A stretch of 64,000 nt of DNA, taken from the NCBI GenBank assembly GCA_030248135.1, contig JASANC010002067.1:54190-118189 (forward strand), in the 5' to 3' direction. Shown piece after piece: positions 10,328 through 20,600 of the stretch; the first letter of the stretch is position 1; every line of letters starts with the position of its first letter. The notes under the pieces were generated by a model. The model was not told where the DNA came from. It saw nothing but the letters and a program-made list of their open reading frames with translations, and did not search any database. This stretch comes from Theristus sp. LFF4_11. Its lineage: Eukaryota > Nematoda > Chromadorea > Monhysterida > Xyalidae. The position numbers and the translations under genes were made by a program.

Positions 10328-11046
10328 CTGCAAAAGACAAAAATGAAAAGCAGCATTCTTCTCTTTTGTTTGTCATTCCTACTTGAAAAATAATCTATCT
10401 AGATATGTAGCTAGAGATTTTAACCTCTAATGTTTAATGTTTAAAAAACACACAAGTCGAGACACGCAAAAGCAAGCCAGAACCAGAACTCTCTGGTCTG
10501 AATCAAGCCCAGGCTTCCGATTTGCTCTCTTTGGCTTTCGTTCTGGTTTTAGTTCTGGCTTTATCTGTGGTTCCATTTCTGGCTTCAGTTCTGTCTGACG
10601 GTAGTTCTGGCTTTAGTTTTGGTTTCAATTCAATTTTTTTTATTTAATGTTTTAATTAAACTTCTATTTTTGTTCAGTTCTGTCTCATTTGTAGTTTTGG
10701 ATTTAATTTTGGCTGGCTTTAGATCTAGTTTCAGTTTTGGTTTAATCAATTTTTGTTCCCTTTCGTTCTGAAATCATTTCTGGTTTTAGTTCTGTCATTA
10801 AAGTTTTAACTTCAAGCCTGGCTTTACTTCTAGCTTTTGTTCTGGTCTTAGTTCTAGCTTCTATTCTGGCGAGCGCTTTTTTGCGTTGCTTTGCGATTGT
10901 GTATGTTGAATGGAGTTGCGGATTTAGTTCTTCTGCAGTTGTGTGCTCACCTTGTCCAACGTCTCATCTGCATCCAAGTCAGCGGTGACCAGCAGCCAGC
11001 AAAGGGCAGCCACCAGGTTCAGCAACAGTATCGAGCAGTGGCGCAT
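10157..11046 (-). CDS. Neuropeptide precursor with three NLLRW-amide units
   Basis: Two-exon gene, 88 codons. Exon 1 (11046-10951) encodes a signal peptide (MRHCSILLLNLV..., hydrophobic to about residue 22) and an acidic spacer ending DETLDK. The donor is AAG|GTGAGC. Exon 2 (10327-10157) follows a long pyrimidine tract and TTTTGCAG. It opens with Arg, so a KR site forms across the junction. It then gives AAPANLLRWGKR, KQQANLLRWGKR and AAAPNLLRWGKKKR, followed by a C-terminal tail to TAG. Gly before dibasic residues predicts amidated ...NLLRW peptides made in the regulated secretory pathway. Both exon phases are 0. The intron holds a degenerate tandem array. I know cnidarian and placozoan RW-amides but cannot match this precursor to a named ecdysozoan family. 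Confidence 0.85.
10465..10875. repeat. Degenerate TTCTGGCTTTAG tandem array
   Basis: About twenty imperfect copies of a 10-22 bp unit (TTCTGGCTTTAGTTCTGG and variants such as TTCTGGTTTTAG) fill most of the intron of the neuropeptide gene. Read from the gene's strand it is AAGCC/AGAAC-rich. No coding role is seen. Confidence 0.7.
10951..11046 (-). CDS. Neuropeptide exon 1, signal peptide
   Basis: The ATG at 11044-11046 opens 32 codons with a strong Leu/Val/Ala core and probable cleavage near VTA|DLD. Upstream on the same strand is TTCTTCTTTCAACAG, a possible 5'-UTR or spliced-leader acceptor about 25 bases before the start. Confidence 0.8.
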
Positions 11047-11706
11047 GGTTATTTTTTTCGGTATATTCTGCTGTTGAAAGAAGAAAATAATAAACGATGA
11101 AAAGTTTTAATGCACTAATCTCTGACACGGCAGTCTCCGCTGCGATACACACGCTTTATTCCGGGTATACCTGCGGCTGTGATTAAAAATGATTAAGTGA
11201 TTAAAATTTGTGATCAGTTTTACGCGACATATGGCAACATCAACAACACGCGACCCATCAAAAATTAAGCTGGGAAAAAAGTTTGTGGTGAAGGAAGTTG
11301 GCAAGTTCAATGTTGGATGATGCTTGTTGCCACAGCTGCAACATATGCCAAAAACGGAATCAGCAATTCACCACTAGATTTCAGTGGCACCTTGCTGAAA
11401 GTGGTGTCTTGCAGACAGTGCACTCACTGCTGCCATACGTCCACTCCATTGGAGCACCGTGGTCGTGCAAGCTTTTTTCAAAGGATTCAATTACATGCCA
11501 CAAATCATCGTTAATTTCATCATGATAAACACAAGGTGCGAAATCAAAATTCTCTAATTTAGTCCGTTTTAGCCGGCAAAACAGAAAAGCAGCTTATGTA
11601 CTTTTCACACATCATGCATGGCATGAACCGTACTGTACCTGTGCAACTACGTGCTTGTGCACATATACCTGAGTTGCAAGTGGTTGACGTGACAATAAAC
11701 CGATTA
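11047..11706. other. Intergenic, upstream of neuropeptide gene
   Basis: This should contain the promoter of the minus-strand neuropeptide gene, but no TATA box or initiator can be assigned with confidence. No convincing coding exon was found. Confidence 0.35.
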
Positions 11707-11968
11707 CCGTAAAGTCTTGCATATAAGGTTCCTCCCACTTATAAGACCCCAACCCAAAAGTGGGCGGAGTGTCACACGGCGGGAAACCAAAAAATTCAAA
11801 ATTTTGACTTGGTCAAAATCCTACCCCGTCTATAAGGCCCGAAATTCCTAATGTTCGCTTTATAAGACCTCCTCCCACTTATAAGGTTGTCACACGAAAT
11901 TCCACTTTTTTCAGAAATTTTTGATTTTCAAATTTATATAAGGAGACCTTATATGCAAGACTTTACGG
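11707..11968 (+). mobile_element. CCGTAAAGTCTTGCATATAAGG MITE
   Basis: Inverted ends CCGTAAAGTCTTGCATATAA / TTATATGCAAGACTTTACGG with TA on both sides (11705-11706, 11969-11970) define a complete 262-bp mariner/pogo-type MITE. The interior repeats CTTATAAGACC-like words. A decayed copy is at 5053-5203. Confidence 0.88.
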
Positions 11969-11970
11969 TA

Positions 11971-14181
11971 ATAGGATGCGATATTTCCACTCTGCGTAAC
12001 CTTTCAAAGCAAAAGTTTTGGAAAAACACACTTCCGGTACATAATACGACAGTTGAAAGGCTGAAACGAGTTTGAACAAAACTATTAAAGCGCTGTGTAT
12101 ATAAACTGTGTAACAAAACAGAACAAACACATTGATTGGCTGCATTCGAATTCTGGAGTTTCTGATTGGTTGATCAACCGATCAGGGCAGTTTTGTTGCG
12201 TGCTTCGCTCTCTCATTTGGAGTTCAAACACATTTAGTTTATCCGTTTGTCGGCTGAAAGCAAGCTATCAATCTTAAGCTTTCATTCACGTCAAGAAAGA
12301 TGGAGAAGACAAAGTTAAGTGTTCAGGAAGGCTCCATTAGAAAGGGTCGCGTTATTTTTAACCTTCACTTTGTGCAAACCAAAATCTCTGGCCATGATGG
12401 AAAAATGTTTCTCAGTGTTTCCAGCGGAAGAACTGCACGACGGGAACGTTAACTACGTTGCATTTCACAAACGGTTTAACATGAACCATACTCTCTGTAG
12501 TAGGATGCATTTGGAAGTAAGCGGAGACAGCTGGTAGTTGGCAAAGCCCAATGATTTGGTTATTCGGAGATTTCGGATCAACAGAAAGACATAAACGAAC
12601 GCAAAATAATTCGCAAAGTTACTTTTGTTTGAATCAAATGTTCATAAATGAATTGATTAGCGCAGTATGTAACCTTGAATGGAACATAGCGTGAAAGAGG
12701 TCGCTGTGGCTTGTCAAATTTCTCAATCGTTGACTTGCAGGGGGTATAATTGACTACAGATCTTTGTGAGACATTAATTCCAGCGGTTTTACTGATTCGT
12801 TGCTCTGCCGTTAAACATCTTTCAAAAATCGATAGTCATCTTGATCAGCGATTGCAGTTTCACATACATAGCCAATCAAGCTGCAGCTTCGTTTTGCTTT
12901 CACGGCTCTCAAATTTAACGCAACGCGTAGAAAGAGCAAGCAAAAAGTTGCGCATATATCATATCTTTGTGTCATCCCAAGTGGGTGGGAAAAATATGTT
13001 GCTCTCACTCAGCCGATGATAAATTAGCCGATATACAGTATGTTACAATGTACATTCATGCACATACGTGTCAAGTTCTACAAGTCAAATTAATATATTG
13101 CATAAAATACAAATACATGCGAATTGGGGTCTTGACACAAAATACAGTATGCGTTAGTTGCTGAGAGCGGTGATGGAATCAGATAAGAGAAAAAACAGAA
13201 AAGAAATTTTTTTAACATTTTAAAGACCTACAGTGCCAAAGTTAGAACAACCAAAACACGGCCGAACTGCCAATTTTCTCTGAGAACTCTGATTTCAGTT
13301 CAATTCCATTCAAATTTTATTGAAACTACAATCAGACTGCATACTTGGAACGTTTTGAACATATTCGAACTATCATATGCGCTATGTACAGCGTCAGCGC
13401 TTACATTACAGTAGTAGATGTGTAGCCAAGCCAGAAATTTGCACCTTTCAAAATAGCAATGATTCTGAACGTCAGAAGTCATGTGCGAATTCTGCATCCG
13501 TGGTCGCATGCTTTTTTGAAGAGATGTGTAATTGCACCTTGAACTTTCAAGAGGCCCCAATGAGATACTATTTTTAGAGCATAGGAAAAAAGCTTCGTGA
13601 CCGTTACGTTCAGCAGTTTTTTAGAATGCGCTGCTTTTCCGTGTAATCGTATTTCACGCTGATTTTCTATCATCGTCAACGTGCGGCAAAAAAACAAAGA
13701 ATTGAGTTCGAAATTTTGATTGCTACCCACCAGACATTTTTTTTCCATTTAGAAAACGCCAACACATGTCAACCAACGTATGATCGTAAAGTTTATAAAA
13801 AGTTTCACAAAATAATACCATATTGGTTCTGAACTCAATCAGGTGTGTGGATCTGCCCACTCAAACAACGGAAACCTCGTGAAAACCCTGTTGCACTAAA
13901 TATGTATCTTAAGAGCGACACCACAGAAGAAACGCTGTCTGTGCATTGTGCAGTCTGAAAACGATCCCATGTACTGTAGGCAAAAGTCGCTTCAACTCAC
14001 AACTTTTATCAAAGATTATTTGTAAATTTGGTTTACTGTGAATACGGTATTGCAACAGCAGACGTGGCCAAAAGTTTGTTACAGAATGCCTGAATAAGAC
14101 TTATCATCTTGTCAATAACACATTTACTATGCATGCATAAGCCGCAGTAAAAATTGAAAATTGTAACATGTAATTCACATA
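11971..14181. other. Gene-poor region
   Basis: I see no supported gene. A CCAAT-box-like pair (TGATTGGCTGCATT at 12133 and CTGATTGGTTG at 12162) belongs to the dispersed motif described in the findings. Single frames of 60-90 codons are at chance level and lack splice context or recognisable motifs. Confidence 0.4.
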
Positions 14182-14637
14182 CCGTATTACCCCCAATAAA
14201 CCCCCATGGGGGATTAATACGTCAGCGACTTTTAGGGGTGGGGGTTTATTGGTGGGGGGGGGGATTATTGGTGGGGGAGGGGGGTTTATTTACAAAAAAA
14301 ATTCTAGGGGTGGGGGTTTGTTGAAAAATGACAAAAATACCTTGCTTGGCAGGCAAGAAAGTCGCAGAAACTTCTACTCTACATAGAAATTTCCTTTTAT
14401 AACAGCCTTTTGTGATGAAATTACTATTAACTCACCTATTTGGGGCCTTTGGTAGCACAATTTCATCATTTTCACTGCAACCAGCCACTGAATTCGCTGG
14501 GTATGTGTTTCAAACAGGTCTCCAATAATCCCCCATGGGGGATTATTTGTGGGGGGGGATTATTCGGAAACTGGTCGGGGGTGGGGGTTTATTGGTGGGG
14601 GGATTAATGGTGGGGGGGTTTAATGGGGGTAATACGG
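14182..14637 (+). mobile_element. G-rich TA-flanked MITE, copy 3
   Basis: Third complete copy of the CCGTATTACCCCC / GGGGGTAATACGG family, 456 bp, TA at 14180-14181 and 14638-14639. It is closest to copy 1 in its internal sequence (TCTACATAGAAATTTCC), while copy 2 has TTTCACAGAGATTTCC. Confidence 0.85.
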
Positions 14638-14834
14638 TATGTTTGTATATGTATACCTACGATATACCGAAAATCGTGTGGATGATCAAAATCAAACATG
14701 CATGCGGAATTTGGCTCGATACTTTTTCCACATACAAAGACCAATTTAACTGTCGAAGCCAGCCAACTCAATTATGATGACGCAAAAACAAGGTTGGGAA
14801 TTTGAGATTTTAAAAATAAATTCACTTTGTTTCA

Positions 14835-15225
14835 CGCAAATGTTACGCTGAATGTTGATCCTGATGCACATAATATGATGCAAATGCCATGCTAAATGTT
14901 ACGTCACTCCTACCCAAAAAATGTGACGCTAATGTTATTCAATTATTCCGCTCGCTAGATATTGCGCTAAAATTGTTACCCTAATGTTACGCTGTTATGC
15001 TCAAATCAACTGTTATGCTATACATGTTGTTACTCTGCCACGCAACTGTTACGTTATAAAATGTCACATTAGATGTCATGCAGCAGTTACCTAATGTCAC
15101 GCAACTAAATCAAAAAATGTCGCTTAACTATTGCGCTGAATGCGACGCAGCTACTGCGCTAAATGTTACGCAACTGTTACGCTAAATGTTATGGTATTGT
15201 CATGCAACATAAACGTTACGATACG
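14835..15225. repeat. Degenerate GTTACGCTAAAT tandem array
   Basis: Some twenty imperfect units related to GCTAAATGTTACGCAACT occur in a row, with variants GTTATGCTA, GTCACGCAACT and GTTACGCTG. This is a decayed minisatellite with no coding interpretation. Confidence 0.7.
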
Positions 15226-15394
15226 TTCAGTTGGAATATCCTTTAGATTTTCCTACCCTGAAGCAAATCTTGCGCTGGAAATTACTGGAGCCTTTATCGC
15301 TGGAACGCGGTGTACAAATACCGTTTTCCTTTGGCCCGAAGAATGACCACATGGAAAACAACCAAAATAAAACAAATTCACCATATCTTCACAT

Positions 15395-15955
15395 TTACAC
15401 GTGCACAATTGAAGAAACAATTTGTTTCATGCTCAACCTCGCGAAGATAACATTGGGTCTCATCTCATCTTCCTCGACCACAATAAGGCCATTTTCACTT
15501 TCATTTTTAGCCCGCGCTTTTAAGTGGATGATGTGCGTTGGACTGAACTGATGCCTTCTGGACAAAACCTGTAGTGTCGCACTTTGGGAGTAAATCGAAC
15601 ATAAATGTATGAATGAATAAACATTAATGTTCGCTTTTTTGCATGCATGGTACGGCATATAAATACTGGCGTCTGGTTGGTTAGATCTACTGATCGGTTT
15701 GATGAGAAGGGGTAAATTAATTACAACTTGACACTGTACACTGATAAACCGAAAGCGCAACATTCTGCCTAAATTGTTCTCAAGGTAAATTTGAATGTAA
15801 CAAACATGCGGCGCCTCTTTTCCGATGAAAAAATTCTGTGCCTGATATTTCAAACATCGGCTTCCACTTGATTTGCCTTGATAATGATGGCATACTAATT
15901 TTGAAAACAGAATTAATGCAAAAAAACCACAACTGGAAATAAAATCCATTTGCAC
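15395..15955 (-). CDS. Possible secreted-protein ORF, unrecognised
   Basis: An uninterrupted 186-codon frame starts MQMDFISSCGFFALILFSKL, which looks like a signal peptide. It continues with Cys-containing sequence (SRCLKYQAQNFF, APHVCYIQIY) and an acidic C-terminal part. I recognise no family. A frame of this length is only modestly unlikely by chance in 64 kb, and spliced alternatives are possible. Confidence 0.25.
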   Translation of the reverse strand: MQMDFISSCGFFALILFSKLVCHHYQGKSSGSRCLKYQAQNFFIGKEAPHVCYIQIYLENNLGRMLRFRFISVQCQVVINLPLLIKPISRSNQPDASIYMPYHACKKANINVYSFIHLCSIYSQSATLQVLSRRHQFSPTHIIHLKARAKNESENGLIVVEEDEMRPNVIFARLSMKQIVSSIVHV

Positions 15956-17658
15956 CCACTCAAGAAGTTTTAAGCATTTTGAAAGCAGTACATTCTACAA
16001 GAGACAAACGCCTAAACTGCATACGATATTAGCAATTGACAACTGAAAGCGTTAACGTTTTTTTAGTGTCGGAAAACTGTTTGAAAAAATTTGTATTCAA
16101 TTAGGACGCTGTTTGAAAAGTGCCCTTCCATTTCTGAATCTATCTGTCAGACGTTTCAGTCGTGGTGGTCTATTTTTTTCACTCAATTGTGGTTGCGTTC
16201 AAACCGGACTAATTGATCGTGTGAATGAAAGATGCAACCAATCAATTAGACAAGTTGGTTTTAAACTATTGAAAAAATTCACTGTTCAAATATACGTTCA
16301 CCAAAAGCTTTTTATCCTTCATTACTCAAATTGATATTCAATATGAACACGTGGTGTGGTACACTTCAAGGACGGACAAAACCAATAGATTTAAAAAAAA
16401 TTAGTCAAACTTACAAAATATTGAAATGGATAAGACAATTGAAGACAATAGTGATAGGACTAACGTTAGTGTGCATTAAGTGGCGTGTGCTGTGTGTTTC
16501 CTGCCTGCACATCTACGATGTCACTCCAATGTGACAAGTTATAATAAACCGACTTTATTGATATTCAAAGTGTTTTCATACACAAAAGCTGATCTCAGGT
16601 TCCATAAACTGTTGCAGAAACTGATTCACAAAACAACCAAAATGACCGTTTGCCAAATCAGAGCGTTTTGCAAGACTGACGAAGCATCAGCAGACATAAA
16701 AGAGCAGTGTTGCCCGACTATTCACAAAATCATGAACAGAAAGAAAACTGCATCACAACAAAATGACAAAAACAATGGGAATTAATAAACTCAAATATTG
16801 CAGAATACAATCGAAAAATTCAAATTAAACAAAAATACAACCGAGCCTGTCGGCATACCGTCCCTTCAAAAAATGACGCAAAAAAATTGATGCAAAAAGT
16901 AGAGATACTTTTAGGCTCAAAAGTACAAGGTGGGAAAATGAATATTATTTCGAAAACTGTACCAGTAGTACTAAATTAAAAATAAAATCAGACAAAATTA
17001 AACGGACTAAATTAAATTTTCCAGATCATAAAAAGACAAAAACACGTTTGCATACTTTCGCATTCTGAAAACCATAAAGTGCAACGCAAACAGAAAAAGA
17101 AAGCTGTGACAGAAAATACCGGCAACAGAAAAACACAATAAATTCACTTCAAACAGAAATTAAGCAAGGACAAAAAGCGCATTTGACACTTTAAAATCAG
17201 GCAAATTCAAGGTTTGTTGAGTAAGAAAACAAAAAATTCACCAAAAAACAATAGCGGCACAAGGAAAGGGGAAATGCTATGTTGGTATTAGGGTTGCGGA
17301 GATTGAAGATGTAAAGTTCAATCAAACTATCATCATTTTTTGGTTCTCCGACGCGTTTGCATACGTGGAAAGTGAACTACATAGTTTCCATCTTTATGTG
17401 GCAATTCAAAATAACCTCAGTGATCTGGCCTATGTAGGGAACTCGGATCACTTTAGCAATTTTGAATTCCCGCGTCATACATGAAACTGTTTACTTTATC
17501 TATGCGCGCATTGAGTATCGGAACCAAAATAAAAGACATTACAATGAAAATAGATCCAAACTGCGCGGATTTTATAATCAATAAACCAATGAAATCACAA
17601 CTTTGCATGAGCCTTTCACACAAAAATTCGATCCATTTCGTGTTTTGTTTCTGTTTTT
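15956..17658. other. A/T-rich intergenic region downstream of CKAP5
   Basis: No gene is supported. The part nearest 17658 should hold the 3' UTR of the minus-strand CKAP5 gene, but no polyadenylation site is assigned. Bases about 17345-17490 carry the dispersed GAATTCAAAATTG repeat also seen at about 965-1070. Confidence 0.35.
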
Positions 17659-20600
17659 CTACACCGCACCTCGTTTCACCATTTCAAGTCTTCTTCTCAG
17701 CGAGTCCAGTTCGGCTGTGGTGTGTCGTTGTTTTCTTGCGGGTTCTCTGAAACAAATTTAAGAATTATTTAGCACGCTGAATCGCTGTATTTCGACGAAA
17801 CATCATCCAGTTCGTTACTACAACTGCACCAAATTTGAAGACCTTCAACTGCAACTCCACAAAAACCGCACTGAACCGACTTGTGAAAACGAGCAGACAA
17901 AAATCAGAAAAAGCGCAACAGCGTTTCGGCGTTTCAAAATTCAAAACTCTGAATGCACGTTGACAACATATCGCACATAAAAAGAGTCAAAGAACTAAAT
18001 AAAGCAAGAAGCGAAAAGGGCCACACAAACACCATCCAACAGCAACAGCAACAGTAACAGCAACAACTTCAAAACTAAGTGCCTACCCATCGTCCTCATC
18101 GTATTTCATGTGTGCTTCGTTGTCGTCTCGTTTTTTGGTCCATTTATCGAGTGATTTGTCAAAAGTGCTTTCAGGGTTTGCTGCCGCAGCGTCCGGGCCT
18201 CTATTCTCCGTGTCAGAACTGGTCCCAGCTCCGTCGTCGTTGGGATTCTACAATTTTTCAAATGAAAGAAAAATCACACTTTCTATTACAACAGTGACTG
18301 ATTCACGACACAAGACTGGTAGTAACTAATTAAACCTAAACCGACAATTTTACTTTTTTTAAACTAATTTACCGTCTATGCCATGACGACGTCGATGTCA
18401 ATGGGAACAATAAAAAGGGGTTTCTTGCTACTTCATTGTTCTGACATTATTAGGGAATTACAAAAACACAAAGTTTGTCCGAGTATTTGGCGAAAGTACC
18501 AAATCTAACTCAACTCAAACAACTGCTTGACTAATAAAAAACCAACAAATAACTTTTTTACTTACGTCCATCAGTCGAATTTGGCGCTGAAAAAGAGAAA
18601 AAGAATTGAAACTTAACATAACCCATTTCAAAAAAGAAAAGAAAATCACCATAATCCAATTAAAACCAAAACTTTTCAACGTTCAAAAAACAGTAAAAAC
18701 CCGGACCGGCAGTGGCGTCAGGCCAACGGAGGAGCGTAGAACCGCGAGTTCACGGAAAATGCGACAGGCGTCTGGATCGGTGATGACGACTGGCTGCGCA
18801 TTGGCTGGAACAAAAAGGTGCCACAGAATCACTCGATGTCACGACAAATGTTGTCTTGTTCAATTCTTAAGCCCCACAAAACACACTATTAGAACAGTAT
18901 CACCGCTGATTCTGATCATCGCTAAGCGGCTTCGCTTCGCGCACACCGGCCGGACACTTCGGGCTCTTCCCCAAAGTAGCCAATCAGAAAGACACAACTG
19001 AATGCAGCCAATCATTTCATTTTGGTGCACCAAACAGGCAACTTGGCCCATTGGACGACCACGAACGCCGCAGTCAATCGACATTCTTCACCCCCCCCCC
19101 CACGCACGATCATCGCTCAGTGGGTCCGGCTCGGGCACGCCCGCGGGCCACTCCGGAATCTGCACGTCCACCGCGGCCACCGCCTTGCTCTGTTTCTGCT
19201 CACGTGCGAGCTCGTCCAAGTTTCGCAGAACGTAATTCCGAAAATAGACCGACGATTTCTCGAGCCACGGATGTTCGATATCGAGGTCGGGGTGCGATTG
19301 GCACACAGCGAACAGCTCACGGAGACCCTGCACGGCAACGGTGCTCATCGAAAAGTGTAAAACAAAAGTCTCAAACGTTGCCATAAGACTGTTGTAGCAT
19401 GGACCGCTATCGGTTCTGCGACTCGATGCGTTTGCAATGGCGTGGAAATAAAATTATTTTCCCACTTGATGCTGTGATGCGGCAGTTCAAAATTGTAAAA
19501 GTGATTAATTCGTATCTCAGGTACTGGGGCCAGTTCAGCAATTTTGAATAACCGCGACAAGCATGAAACTGATTACATGCAGTGAGTCGCACGCAGAACT
19601 ATTTAGATAGAAGAAAGACAACACGTCACCTCTTTCGTTTGCTCCCGATCGGCAACTTTCCGAAAGATCTCGGTCAGTTTGCTTGACAGCGGGTCGTCAG
19701 GCTGCAATGCGCACGCACGGCAATGTCAGAAATAAAAATAAAAAGCAGCATGATCAATATCAAAGGCCATTGCAAAACAAAAAAACGTATGTCCACCAAC
19801 CATGAATGCGACCGGCTTGTTCTCATTATTCGGCAGTTCGTCTGGCTGTCCGGGAAGGTTTTGTTGCTGTTGTTGCTGTCTTGACACGTCGCGAAGGCTC
19901 TTCTTAACGTAGGCCACTGCCTCGCTGCGTTGCGCATCATCAATTGCGTCGCAATGGTCGAGGATCTGCGAAACGCTGGTTTTGAAGAAATCGTGAAACA
20001 CGATTCAAAAGGGTGATATTCCGCTTTGCTAGCATTGATGTTGGTCATGCATTTCCTGTGTGTGAATCTCATTATGATCATTATGCCCGTACGGGAACCT
20101 CATAACGATCATTATAATGACCGTTTTCGAGAGTCTTGTGACTGACTTGAGTACGCGTTCAGCATGCATTTTATGACCGTGTCACCAAACGACAGGACGC
20201 CTCTCTCAGGGTTCCAACCAACAGTCCACATACACACCTTGTCGCCCATTTCTTTCGCGAGTGCATTCAGCACCGTTTTCACCGTCCTCAACGGCGTGTC
20301 CGAGGTTGCTTTATCGCGCCAATAGTCCATGGGAAATGCCACCAGAAAGTGGTGCGCTTCGAGCATCACACGGCGCACCTGAAACAGAAAAGCACTCTGA
20401 GACTCAGAAGAAAGCAGGCACGGACGTGAACCAAAAGGCGTATGTTTCGTTGGCTTTTCAATGTTTGCTTGATTGTTTGAGCGCGCATGCCGAATGCCCC
20501 TGACACAACATCAAACCTGCAGCTCGGTGAGCACTTGCGGCAGCTGACGACACTGCTTCCAGATGCACTGAAAAACGCAATTTTTTTCTTTTGCTATTTT

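Noticed and set aside
10138..10356. Cys-rich minus-strand frame (CCAGANERPPQI-like repeats)
   Set aside because: It overlaps the neuropeptide exon in another frame and would be out of phase with exon 1. The NLLRWGK frame has a signal peptide, dibasic sites and synonymous variation.
19088..19107. Donor at the poly-G run (GGGG|GTGAAG) for the YFRNYVLRNLDEL exon
   Set aside because: It leaves two bases, out of phase with the next exon; GTGCGT at 19107 leaves one and matches.
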